The notes beneath the pieces are model-generated. The model made no database searches. It saw only the letters and a program-made list of their open reading frames with translations, and was not told where the DNA came from. From Neoscytalidium dimidiatum (taxonomy: Eukaryota > Ascomycota > Dothideomycetes > Botryosphaeriales > Botryosphaeriaceae), in NCBI GenBank assembly GCA_037367355.1, contig CM074704.1, positions 1,922,001 through 1,986,000 on the forward strand: a DNA stretch of 64,000 nt. Reading direction: 5' to 3'. Shown one piece after another: positions 33,855-44,634 of the stretch (position 1 is its first letter; each line of letters opens with the position of its first letter). The translations under genes and the position numbers were made by a program.

Positions 33855-35511
33855 ATGGCTCGGAGAGAGATAGATCCGCAGTTTGGATCGTACATGCACA
33901 TTCAGCACCTCTCGCGCCAAGATGAAGCTTTAACGCTGCTCAAGAAACTCGCCTCGGTTGTCAAACCGATCATGAGGAAGCGGAACTGGAAAGTTGGCGA
34001 GCTGGCCGAGTTCCTGCCCCCGCAATGGAATCTCCTCGGTTCGTTCGCGCCTTCATAGAGATTGCGCGCTCTTCAAGCTGATACTGCTAAATTCTAGGGT
34101 TGAATGTTAATCGGGGACAGACAATATTCATACGTCTCAGACACGGCGCGGACCCAAAGCAGTTCCTTGCCTACGACAGCCTGGTCGAGACGATGCTGCA
34201 TGAGTAAGTAACCTGTGCTTGCGATCAGGATTCTTTGATGAGGGGCCGTCTTCATGCGCGGACCATTCGCCGCCCCGAAGTTTTTTTTTTTTTTTGGAGT
34301 TTGGAGTTTGGAGCCTCCCGCCCCTTAATAAGCTTATTGACATGCGTTCTCGATCTCTCTCTTTTTTTTTTGGGTTTGACTCTGACCCGGGAAAATTTGT
34401 TACATCACCCGACCGCTGTCCCGAAGATATTTTTGCTAAATACATCGACAGGCTTAGTCACATCGAATGCGGTCCGCATGATCAGAAGTTCTACAAGCTC
34501 GTGAGTATCCCACGATACGGCAATTGTGCCGACAGTCTTGCTGACTGAGTCATCCAGTGGAACGAGTTGCGTGAGGAATACTATGCACTCAAGCGACAGG
34601 GTTACACAGGGGAGGGCTTCCTTGGGCGAGGTCAGAAGGTCGGTGGCAAGACAATCCCGCTCTCTGAAGTTCGGCGTCAGGCACGCGCTGCCGCCGAGAA
34701 GCGGAAAACGCAGTCAGCAGGCTCTGGCCAGAAGCTTGGCGGCGCCGCCGTTCCACGTGGTTCCGACATGCGCAAGGTGATTGCAGAAGCCGCAGAACGC
34801 AGGAACAAGATTACGCAGGGCTGCGGGTCTGGTTATAGCGACGTGGCGAAGAAGGCCGAAGAAGAAGCCAGGAGACTAGGCTTCAGGACGAAGGCGGAAA
34901 TGGAAGATGCAGACAAATTAGCCATTGCCATTGCGATGATGGAGGGCGACAGAGACGCACATCGGCAGGCCATGCAAGAGCTCGGTACATGTCAAGAAGG
35001 CTTGAGTTGGTCCCCGGAGCGAGGGCTTGAGATGACTCCTTCCGAGCACACGACCGGGGTCCCAAACAACAGCGTGCCCGCCGGAGGGTCGATCAAGCAG
35101 GCACCGTCCCCATCACATAGTGCTGCATCTAGTTCGCCGGTATCCACTCCCCGAGCGGGCCGCCCAGTTTCGCGACTCGTGGCCGAGAAACCCACTAGCA
35201 CGCAGGCCAAGAGCAGGTCAGAAGTGATCGACCTGACTGCGGACTCACCCAAGAGAGAGAAGAAGTCTCATGCCTCCACATGGACGTGTGAGATCTGTAC
35301 ACTCATCAACGACATGCAACATCTATGCTGCGACGCGTGTGGCGTTGAGCGGCCAGAGTCAGTGACCGAGAAGGCTAGCATGAACTCGCAGAGCCAGGCG
35401 CCGCCGGTACCGCCACGGCCGCTGGGCTGGAACTGCACGCGTTGCGGGACCTTCATGGAGAGCCAGTGGTGGACATGTTCGGCGTGTGGCTTGATGAAGC
35501 CATCTTCTTAA
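33855..35511 (+). CDS. WSS1: Wss1-like WLM-domain metalloprotease
   Basis: Four exons, 33855-34038, 34098-34203, 34452-34500 and 34558-35511, give 430 residues. The WLM domain fills the first ~200 residues, with FIRLRHGADPKQFLAYDSLVETMLHELSHIECGPHD across the exon 2/3 junction. The zinc-binding HELSH motif at about residue 96 is intact and is itself split by the 248-nt intron 2. KLWNELREEYYALKRQGYTGEG follows. Near residue 335 EVIDLTAD is a textbook SUMO-interacting motif, then two RanBP2-type C4 zinc fingers (WTCEIC...CCDACG, about 355-380; WNCTRC...WTCSACG, about 404-428). Yeast Wss1 cleaves DNA-protein crosslinks and acts on SUMOylated substrates; the same role in the nucleus is expected. 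No Cdc48-binding SHP box was pinpointed. Confidence 0.93.
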
Positions 35512-36486
35512 GTCGGCCTTGTCAGGGGGGCGTCCCGCCCCTCATGTCTAGGCCGGGAGAGTTCAGCCAGCTCGCGCACGTTTATCCAAATGCGGTTACA
35601 CGGGTCTGAGCCTACGTCGCTCCACACGAGCTGGCGGGAAGGCAGAAGAATCGTGGTGGAAATGGCGTGGCTATAGCGATTGCGGAGGTAATTGGCCGAC
35701 TTGGCCGTTTCTGGCTAACGGCTACAAGCTCTTTCGCGCGTGGCCGTCCAGGAACGGAACGGCGGTCCCTTTTTTAGCATCTTCCGGGAGACGGGGATCA
35801 TGGGCCGAGCAGTGGGCTCAAACGGTTTTGGCGGGGAGGTAGAATGGGCCGGACTATGGTCACTAGAGGTAGCGCTAGATGAGGGGGAGGAAATGAAGCT
35901 CTTCCTTTTTTTCATGCCAAGAATAGCAGGGCGTGAGTGGCTTGATCCGGCCGGCCTCCTGAGGCGTGACACTATTGAAAAGTTCGTGCCTCAGCCAGGT
36001 GGATAGGGTATAGTAGCGTGTGATATCGGTGGAGATGGGAGGATTAAAGGCCTCACGATGTAACGGGCGACGAGAAGAGAAGAAGTGGTGGTGGCATCGT
36101 AAAAAAAAAACCCCCCGCCGGGTGCAGAATCGCCACTGAAACAATTCGCTTGCGGGTAAGAGCGGCTTCCGACAACCCAAAGCAAGATGCGTTTGGAGTT
36201 GAGTCAAGCCCGCATCGGCGGAATAGCGGGCGGGAGAGCTGCATCTGACATCGGATCTCGGAGGAAAGACCCTCTGCGTGAAGAATCATGAGCGGTGCGC
36301 GGCAACGACTTTCAACGCAATTCTTGGCACATTCGCACGTGATGAGAGACCAAAGGCGGTGAGCGGCGTCGATCGGGCAGAGACTTGCTCGCGATTTTTG
36401 CCAGGAAATTATTTTGGAGCGCGGCAACACTACTCAACTGTAGTGCCATTTTCCTCAACCCTCCACCCTCCGATCCCGACGTGGCC
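35512..36486. other. intergenic region upstream of NOP14
   Basis: No supported gene in about 975 bp. An A-tract directly followed by CCCCCCGCCGGG lies near 36101-36121. The region just before 36487 (CTCAACCCTCCACCCTCC) is pyrimidine-rich, as in a housekeeping 5' UTR. Confidence 0.5.
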
Positions 36487-39082
36487 ATGCCGCCCTCGCA
36501 GTTGAAACGCCTCAAGGCGTCCTTGCGCGAGCAGGGCATTGTCGGCCCTCAGAAGTCCAAGAAGGAAAGGAAGAGGGCCGGCAAGGATGGCGCCGAGCGC
36601 GCCGCTAAGCGCAACGCAGCGCTCTCCAACATTCGCGACAGCTTCAATCCTTTCGAGGTCAAGGCCGCTGCCCGGCCCGAGAAGTTTGAGAGTACTAGCT
36701 TACAAAAGGCCAATGCTAAGAAGAGTGTTCTGGGAAGGCCGGGCGTGACTAAGAGCATGGGAGAGGAGACAGTGAGTGCAGTAATCTCATAAGGAAACTA
36801 TATGGTGGAGCTGACATGGTACACAGAGGCGCAAAACCCTACTCCCCGAATTGAACAAGCGCAATAAGGCTGGTGGCATCATTGACCGGCGCATCGGCGA
36901 GAACGACCCGAACATGTCGCTCGAGGACAAGATGATGGAGCGCTTTGCGCGCGAGAAGACGCGCAAGAAGGGCGCCGGTCTCTTCGATTTGGAGGATGAT
37001 GAAGATCAGGAGGAGGTTCAGCTCACACATATGGGCCAAAGTTTGGACTTCAGCGCCGAGCGCGACGACTTCGACGCGGGCAGTTTGTCGGGCGGAAGCG
37101 ATGACGAGGATCGGCCGCGCCAGCTTAAGAGGAGGCGAAACTCAGAAGAGGATACAGAGCTGTCTGAAGAGGAGGAGGGTGCGGACGAACCGGAGCGCAA
37201 GAAGACTAAGGCTGAAGTCATGAAGGAGGTCATTGCTAAGTCGAAGCTACACAAGTACGAGCGTCAGCAGCAAAAAGAAGACGACGAGGACTTGAGGGAG
37301 AAGCTCGATTCGGATATGCACGATATGCTTTCCTTACTACGGGGCATTAAGAAACCTCCGCCACCGCCTACTGCTGAGGGATTGGATAGCGCTCTGGGCG
37401 CAATGAACCCCGAACGGGCAGCACTCATGACTGATGCAGAAAAAGCCAAGGCAGAGAAAGAGTATGATAGGAGGCTTCTCGAAATGAAACTTGACAAGCG
37501 CGCAGCACCGACCACACGAACAAAGACGGAGGATGAGAAGGCAAAAGAAGAGGCCGAGAAATTGAAGAAATTGGAAGAGAAGCGTTTGCGGAGAATGAGA
37601 GGCGAGGAGGACAGCGGCGATGAAGAGGAAGAGCAGCACAAGGAGACTGCTGAGCCGCAAGGGGACGACGATGTAATTCCGGATGACGCAGCAGAATTTG
37701 GGTTTCAGGACGCTCACGCCAATCTGCGACCGCTAGGTGTTGATGATGAAGACGATTTTGTCATCGATGATGACCTGGTTGCAAGTGGTTCCGACATTGA
37801 CGGCGATGAGATATCGAGCGGCAGCGAGGCCGAGAGCTCGGACGATGAGGATGCAGAGCCCCAAATAAACGAAGAAGAGGAAGAAGATGAGTTCGTCCGC
37901 GGTATTCTAGGGAAGAGTGATGAGGAAAAGGCTCAAGAAGCAAAAAAATCTCTTGAGACACAGGTTTCAAAGCTGGCCTATACATACCCCTGCCCTCGGT
38001 CACACGAAGAATTGCTGGATGTACTGAAGGGTGTTTCGGTGAAAGACACTCCCACCGTTGTACAGCGTATCCGAGCACTATACCATCCCCAATTAAGCGC
38101 TGAGAACAAGGAGAAAATGGCGGACTTTTGTGGGGTTCTAGTGGAGCACATTTCATACCTGGCTTTACAGAAACCCGCTCCACCACTGGCGCCCATCGAG
38201 ACGCTGATCCGGCATCTCCATTCTCTCTCCCGTACCTTCCCGTTGGGCGTAGCGAGAGCATTCAGGGGTCACCTTGAGGGCATGTTGAAGTCGTCCACAA
38301 TTAACCCTGGAGATCTCATCATCTTCACTGCCATTGGGACCATCTACCCGACGTCAGATCACTTTCACCAAGTTGTCACCCCAGCGATCACTATAATGGC
38401 ACGTTGGCTCGGCCTGACAACGCCCAATACCCCACAAGAGCTCGTCACTGGTGCTTACGTGGGAGCGCTCTGCCTCAAATACCAGAGTCTCTCTAGGCGT
38501 TACATCCCTGAGCTTGTCCGCTTCACGACCCTCGCCCTGAAGAACAAATCCACGCCTCCCGACATCCTGACCGCGTACATCAACAACCTCACCGCCATGG
38601 CCGATCTCTGGTCCCACACCCCCGCCTTCACCGAAATCTTCACTCCCTCGACCCTCGCCGCTCTCCAATCAGTCGGCAAGCCCGGCAAGAAAGCGTCCCA
38701 GCACCTCTCGATCCTGCTCGGCAACGCACGTCAGCGCCGCCGTCCCCAGGAACTGCACCACTGGCGCCCGCAGCCCATCAAGACCAGCATACCCAAGTTC
38801 GAGGAAGGATTCAACCCGGACAAGCACTACGATCCGGACCAGGAGAGGCGCGAGGCCGCGAAGCTCAAGGCCGAGTATCGCCGCGAGAAGAAGGGCGCGA
38901 TGCGCGAGCTGCGCAAGGATGCGAGCTTCATCGCCCGCGAGAAGCTGCGCGAGAAGAAGGAGAAGGATGCCGCGTACGAGGCCAAGTACAAGAGGCTCGT
39001 GGCGGAGATCCAGGGCGAGGAGGGACGGGAGAAGAATGCGTACGAGAAGGAGAGGAAGGCGAGGAAGCAGAGCAGGCGGTAG
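36487..39082 (+). CDS. NOP14: Nop14, nucleolar 40S ribosome biogenesis factor
   Basis: Two exons, 36487-36771 and 36827-39082, give 846 residues (yeast Nop14 is about 810); one 55-nt phase-0 intron. The N-terminus QLKRLKASLREQGIVGPQKSKK and FNPFEVKAA match the family start. RRKTLLPELNKRNKAGGIIDRRIGE, right after the intron, is the most conserved N-terminal block. The middle has long Asp/Glu and Lys/Glu stretches (for example EEDTELSEEEEGADE), then a helical C-terminal half (YPCPRSHEELLDVLKGV, LARAFRGHLEG-like, WRPQPIKTSIPKFEEGFNPDKHYDPDQE) and a basic tail ending KARKQSRR. It is a component of the SSU processome, acting with Noc4, Emg1 and Utp14 in 18S rRNA maturation. No abnormality seen. 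Confidence 0.96.
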
Positions 39083-39322
39083 TCAGTTTGGCAATTCGGT
39101 GGATAGCACTTGCACGGGTGGCGTTGAGCTGGCCTGGGTGTGGGAAAAGTAAACATGATATGGTATTGGGAGCGTGGGCGCTCTACACTATTTGAACATG
39201 TTTGATCTTCTGTATACCCGTGCTGCTTGGATGATGTTCTTCCTTCCGTGTTCTATTGGAAACTCATGAAATCATGCTTCGCGTTGCTTTGTTAAGAGGC
39301 AGCCGTCTTCGAGGATCCTAAT

Positions 39323-40182
39323 TCAGCCCTTCCGGCACTTGTACCACTTATCACGTCCCGGAGGCTGATAGCGTCCGGAACCACGACCGTCGTTGTAGTA
39401 GCGGCTGCCATCGGGATTGTCGTAGTAGTACCCGCCGTCCCTGTCAGTGGCGAGGTGTGCGTCAGCGATACTGCTCTGCCGAAACTGTATCAAGACCTCA
39501 TACTTGTTCGAGTAGTGGTAGGGCTTCTCGTCCGGATACTTAGGGTAGTTGCGAGCATCCCAGTGAAGAACGATCAGTCACATTTGACATCGAGGCACCA
39601 AACATGATGTAGGGGAGTTGGTAGAGGAACGGGCGAGAAGTGTGGAGAGCGAATGCGGCTCATGCTGACCTTCTCGCCGACGCCACGGCTCTTCACGGTG
39701 TAGTCTCCGAACGGCTTGCGCTCGCTGAAGCGCGTGCCAGACGCCCGGCCGCCATCAGAGTCGCCGTTCACGCCGCCGCGTCCGCGTTTGTGTTGGGTTG
39801 CGTAAGGAGGCTCTTCGTGGCGGCCTCTATCCTTGGAGCTCTCGTCCGAGTACGAGCGACGTTCGGGAGAGGGGCTGTGCTCCCCAACTCCGCGATAGTG
39901 ATGGCCGTGATTCTCTCGAGCATCGTTCTCGCCATCCTCGCTGTCGTAGCGTGCGGATGAACCGCGCGATCGAGGTTCACACGGACTGGGGGACCTGCGA
40001 GCGGAGTGCTCGTCGGCACCATGGCGGTAAGGAGATGGGGAGCGGGAACGGTCGTAGTAGTTCTGCTCTTCATCATCGTCCGAATAGTATGGATAGTGGT
40101 CAGAGTAACGGTCAGAGTCGTAGTCGCCTCCGCCGTCACAGTATCCGTCGTCATCGTCGTCATCGGAGTAGTAGCCGGCCAT
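39323..40182 (-). CDS. acidic/RS-rich protein with C-terminal YHYSN-YYY module
   Basis: Three exons on the minus strand, 40182-39670, 39538-39504 and 39440-39323, give 221 residues by canonical splice sites. Residues 1-~145 are low-complexity: Asp/Tyr-rich (SDDDDDDGYCDGGG) then RS/SP-rich (RSRSPSPYRHG). Residues about 155-171 (SERKPFGDYTVKSRGVGEK) match the start of the small proteins encoded just upstream. The C-terminal module reads PYHYSNK, DGGYYYDNPDGSRYYNDGRG, ending KWYKCRKG. Intron positions and phases equal those of the neighbour at 40980-41398, proving common descent. Exon 2 is only 35 nt because the acceptor lies at CTAAG; eight further in-frame codons (WDARNYPK) precede it and look coding, but stand behind CAC rather than CAG (see findings). 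Function unknown; it may be an RNA-associated nuclear protein by composition only. Confidence 0.7.
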
Positions 40183-40979
40183 GTTTACTCAATGTGCTGC
40201 AGTGGTGAGAGAGATCTGGTCTGTCTGAGAAACGGGATTGGTTTGGCTGGGGTGGGGTGATATTGAGAAGTTGTTCTATACTAAGCTGACGGCTATTTTG
40301 AAGTTCCCGCGTGGAGGTGGAAGGTGTGAATGGAGCACGCGACTGCGGCTTCTGGAGAGCCTCGACCTTGCTGTTATCGCATAGTAAGCTGCAAATACAG
40401 AAACAACGAACATGAGTGAGCCTCATATGTGTAGGAGATTGTTAAGCTACGCAGCCCTGGGCCAGATTCTGGGGTATGATTTCTGAATTGTGTCTGAAAA
40501 CGAGTACAAGTGTATTATTATTGAACGCCTATGACCGCAACTTGTCTATCTTATTCGTCTCTATGGCAATTGTTAGGTTGAACATCGCTTGATGGTGTAT
40601 TCTTTCCCCCTAATTGTGTGACCTCAATGATGTCGCATGAACTATCCTCGTCCTGATGCTGGAATTCTCTTGCATTTCACACGTAACAGTTCTTGCTATA
40701 CGCCATCTGGCACTGCTTGAAGAGAAGTTGATACAGCCGCTCGGACTTTTTGAACAAACTAGAGGTTATTCTTACAGCTTTTTCTTACGTTCAGCATGGG
40801 GATAATTGGAACTGCTCCTATCGATACTCGAAATCGGAGACGCAAGACGGGAGTGAAGCCGGTCACCACCCATCTATCCACCGGTGTTCTGTCCCATACC
40901 ATATTTCGTAACCTTGAACCATCACCCTTCCGCAGCGGAGCTTGCCAAATCAGCTGCCAGTGGCCCTCAATCTGCCGTT
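40183..40979. other. AT-rich intergenic region
   Basis: Between two members of the small tandem family. Holds the promoter of the 39323-40182 gene and the 3' UTR of the 40980-41398 gene. No additional gene seen. Confidence 0.5.
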
Positions 40980-41398
40980 TTACTTGCCACCGTCACGGCT
41001 GTACGAGGAATAGCCCTGGCCATTGTTGTAGTAGGTGGAACCGTTGGGGTTGGAATAGTAGTACGAGCCATCGCTGGATTGAAAAGTTCAGTGCAAGCTC
41101 GAATAAGGAGGCTACGAAGCGAGAAGATTGTGTGGGCTTGGGGTCAGAAAGGGTGGACAGCTTACGAGTTGGAGTAGTGGTACGAGTTCTGATTGGAGGC
41201 GGAGGAGCCGTAGTCGCGAGCACAGTAGTGGTTGCCCTGGTGCAAGGCCAGTGTGTTAGATAAATCTGCTTGGTAGAGTGTTTTGGGTGCAGTGATACAG
41301 CTTACCTGGCTGTTAGTACCGCTGCTCTTGTAAGAGTAGCCGCCAGAGCCGGAGCCGGAGCCGGAGCCAGAACCAGAGCCGGAGTTGTTGGAAGGCAT
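40980..41398 (-). CDS. small Tyr/Ser/Asn-rich protein (YHYSN-YYY family)
   Basis: Three exons on the minus strand, 41398-41306, 41236-41166 and 41073-40980, give 85 residues. A (GS)n stretch follows MPSNN and looks like a local microsatellite expansion. Then come YSYKSSGTNSQ at the end of exon 1, GNHYCARDYGSSASNQNSYHYSN in exon 2, and DGSYYYSNPNGSTYYNNGQG plus YSSYSRDGGK in exon 3. Phases are 0 and 2 and both introns have good donors (GTAAGC) and acceptors (CACCAG, ATCCAG). There is no signal peptide and no transmembrane segment. Proteins of this appearance occur widely in filamentous ascomycetes as uncharacterised small proteins. The repeated aromatic/Asn/Gly pattern suggests a disordered, possibly assembling protein; this is inference. 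Confidence 0.8.
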
Positions 41399-42049
41399 CT
41401 TGTTTACAGTGGTTGAGAGTGTATGGTCTTGGATTTTGTAGTGGGAATGCGTAGATGCTCGAGTGGTTGAGGAGAAAGAGGAACAAGGGCGGAGGGGTGG
41501 GGAGGTAGGACCTTTATAGAAGAAATGGTACGAGCGGGGTACAAAGGCGCCAGGAAAGCGCGACTGCACGGGGGGCCCTGCTTCTTTGACTCGTCGCAAA
41601 CAATTTTGGCCCAGAACTCACCATCAGAGTATTCACAGAGTGCAAATTTCCCGTGTCGACTAATATCACAGCTGATTGTTAACTTGTATATTGTGGGTTC
41701 TTGAAATTAGGGATTTGTCTCTCTTTGTATTTATGTGATTGGTCTCGATTGAAGAATTAACCGATACTGAAATGAAGCTGTCGGTCGACTGGAATACTAC
41801 TCTGCTTTATACTAAATATTCATCGTGCCGTTCCGGTGTTATGGCTAGATGTGAAATCGTTGATCCGATAATTCCACGGTTCCGCACAAACACCGGCGCG
41901 CTGCCGAAAGTGGGGTTGCTGTTTACGGGACTTCTGCATGTAATGGAGCTACTTTGCCGACGATACAGAGATAGACAAAATAATTTTGAGCAACATAGAG
42001 GCTCGGGTACCTGCCGTGGCGCAATTGTGCGCCTTCCGCAACATCAACA
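41399..42049. other. AT-rich intergenic region
   Basis: Promoter of the 85-residue gene (TTTATAGAAG near 41512 could be a TATA-like element about 110 bp upstream of its ATG). No third exon of the decayed upstream copy could be recognised here. Confidence 0.4.
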
Positions 42050-42269
42050 CTAGTGACACAGGTTGGGATTAGCACGACCTGAGCCATAATCGCGGATGTC
42101 AAAGCGATTACTCAGCAAATGACGTGAAGCGCTCGCTCAGCATCAGCAAAGGTGATAGATAGATTGGCTGGAGGAGCAAGTTGTGGAATGAGTATGTAGT
42201 GCACTGTGCCGGTAGCCTTACCTGGCTGTTCGTACCGCGGTTCTCTACAGTATATGGCTTTTCAGACAT
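42050..42269 (-). pseudogene. decayed third copy of the YHYSN-YYY family
   Basis: Exon 1 (42269-42222) is intact: MSEKPYTVENRGTNSQ followed by a GTAAGG donor at the same phase-0 position as in the neighbour. The exon-2 region (about 42110-42050) still reads NRFDIRDYGSGRANPN, aligning with NHYCARDYGSSASNQN of the neighbour, but its first two bases are missing so that it is out of frame with exon 1. The conserved Tyr of YHYSN is a TAG stop at 42052-42050. The YYYSNP exon was not found. It is therefore a pseudogene, yet its exon 1 best preserves the presumed ancestral start. Confidence 0.7.
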
Positions 42270-42735
42270 CTTTCTCGTGATGTAGCTCTATGCGCCGCTA
42301 GTCTTTGTGCTGGTAGGACGTCTCTCTGGATGCAAACAGGACGACGGCAGGTGACATAGCAGTGACGATGCAGACAGCACAAGGACGTGCGAGAAGCGGT
42401 GTACTTGACGTACTGAGCCTTCGGAGTGCACGGATATTCGGAGATGTTGAACGGCAGTGATACGCCGTATCATGCCAGGCGATAATCGAGTAGCTGGACC
42501 ACTGGTGCCGATTGATGTGCAGTAAGCCTAAGCGGACGGCCATCATGCCCTCCCAAGGTGGGGTGAAACAGATCATCGGCGTCCCATTCGAGAACGAAGC
42601 TGATGGAGGGAGCTTAATGGATTAGTAAAGTCAGGAAAAAAAAAAAAAACGCCGTTAATAATTGGTATCGGTTCGACTGCAACCCACATCTTTCAGCAAC
42701 CTGAATCCTCCTTATAGCCTGCCCTCGCACCCTCA
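42270..42735. other. intergenic region
   Basis: Upstream of the decayed copy; contains a 14-nt A-tract near 42636. No gene supported. Confidence 0.45.
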
Positions 42736-43786
42736 CTACAAATAGCTCCCACCCGAGAACTTACTCCCAAAGTCGCCCGCCTTCCGGATCATCTCCTTCC
42801 TCTTCGTCCCATCAATCCGCATCCCGCCGGCCATGTCCTTCTGGTAATCGAACGCCCTCTTACTGGGATCGTCATCCTTCTCCTCGCCCACCTTCTCCCT
42901 ATGCCTATCGTACAGGCTCTCCCCCTTCCTCCTCGCCTCGCCGCCCCCGACCCTCCGCGCCGTCTCCTCGTCCGCCTTCCTCTTCGCGTCCCTGTCGTTC
43001 CCGGCCCTCGCCCCCGGCGCCGCCGCCGCCACGCCCATGACCTCGTCCTCCAGCCTCCTCCTCTTCTCCTCCGGCGTCTCCGTCCAAGCGCCCGGACCCC
43101 CGCCGTGCTGCCGCGACGGCGCCCTCGCGCCCTTGCCCGTCTGGAAGCCGCGCGCCCGCAGCTTCGTCGGGTCCAGCCGCGCCGCCAGGTCGTCCTGCCG
43201 CGGCGGCACCACCATCCACTCGTCGCGCCGCGCCTTCTTCTCCTTCTCGCCCGCCCCCTCCCCGCCCCGCCTCTCGCCCACCGCTGCTCCCCACTCCTCG
43301 TCTCGCGACGCCGCCGCCGCGGCTTGAGCCTGCAACAAACGGTCAGGGGAAAAAAAAAAAGCCTTCGCCGGGAAAAAAAGACGAAAAAAAAAAGAGAGAG
43401 AGAGAGAGAGGGAGGGAGGAAGGGAGGGAGGGACAACTCACCCTTGCGGCATCCGCCGCCGTCGGCAGCGCGGGGCCGAAGCCATCGTCGTCGCTGCTGC
43501 TGTCGCTGTCGTCGTCGCTGCCCTTCGCTTCTTCTTCGTCGCCGGGCGCGGACGGTGGCATCTCGTCGAGCGGGCCGGGAGGCGGCGCGGGGCCGAGGAC
43601 GCGGCGGCGCTTCTCCGCGGCGGCGGCGGCGGCGGCGGCGGCGTTGTCGGGCGAGGAGGTGGTGGCGCGCGGCCTGGGTTGCAGTGAAGCGGAAGATGAG
43701 GAGCTCGAATCGTCGTCGTCGTCGTCGTCGCGTTTGCGTTTCGCGAGGTGAGGGGGCAGCGAGGGGCCGATGGAGGAGGAGGACAT
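42736..43786 (-). CDS. DUF3752 / GPALPP-motif protein
   Basis: Two exons on the minus strand, 43786-43442 and 43329-42736, give 312 residues; 112-nt phase-0 intron with a strongly purine-rich plus-strand sequence. Three GPxLPP-like motifs are visible (IGPSLPPHL, LGPAPPPG, FGPALPTA), separated by poly-Asp/Ser and poly-Ala tracts. Exon 2 carries the conserved DUF3752 block: DEEWGAAVGERR, EWMVVPPRQDDLAARLDPTKLRARGFQTGKGA, WTETPEEKRRRLEDEVMG, SLYDRHREKVGEEKDDDPSKRAFDYQKDMAGG and the end GSKFSGGSYL. This C-terminal pattern is typical of GPALPP1 homologs; the molecular function is poorly known (a nuclear role is usually assumed). Homopolymeric Ala, Asp and Ser runs are longer than usual. Confidence 0.9.
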
Positions 43787-44634
43787 GGTGTAGGTTGGAC
43801 GTGTGATAGTATGTGGGTTGATTATGTAGTGGATGAAGGAGAAAAAGGTCAGAGGTGGCGTGCGTGGTTTTGTTTTTTTTTTGTTGCGGCGAGGAGCTCA
43901 GGTCCTCCGCTAGTGTGTGGAGGTGTGATTATGTTTTTGGCTTGCAGCTGCCCTGTGCCCTGACGTCGATCCCCGCTGCCGCTGCATGCCGCTGCCGCCG
44001 GCGCCGCACGAGGCTGGTCGATCGGCGGTTCGTGTGCGAATGCCGACCACACCTCACACCACATCGCGTGAAACCAGCACATTCCAAGTCAGCACCAATC
44101 ATTCATTCTACTGATCGACTATGGTACAGTACGTGGTCTTCTTCTCCCAACCTTCTCCCCCACCACCACGACTCGAACCGCGGGGGGAGGAGAGGGAGAG
44201 ACAGAGAGAGAAAGGACAAAATAGAAGAAAAAGAATAAAGGCAGCACCCGAACGCACTTTCGAATTTCAACTATTCGGTTGGTATCATGGCCTTTACGCA
44301 CACAGATAAAAAAAAAAAAAAAGGAGAAAAGTTCCTTCTTTACCCTCACTATCATATCCCGAATTTCTCTCTGTTTCTCTCTTTTCCACCGAATAAGCCA
44401 AATACCAAGCGAAATGTCCGGTTGATCTCCTACCGTCCGTTGTCATGTGCGCAGCAATTCGCCGCTCTGTATCAAATCTGTCCCGTTTCGTTCGAATGTC
44501 CAGCTTTCTCATCCCAGTCATTGGCTTTTGAGCCCGCAGAACGTTTCCATCAGTAACCCATAGAGCGACGAAAAGACCCATTTCCCTTCCTTCTCCCAAC
44601 CGAAAAAGCAAATCCGAAACAACAGCCACGAAGC
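43787..44634. other. intergenic region
   Basis: Promoter of the DUF3752 gene and 3' UTR of SNT2. Contains a T-run near 43870 and an A15 tract near 44309. No gene supported. Confidence 0.5.

Noticed and set aside
42901..43806. 301-codon plus-strand frame, Arg-rich
   Set aside because: Antisense shadow of the DUF3752 gene, which has family motifs and a valid intron.
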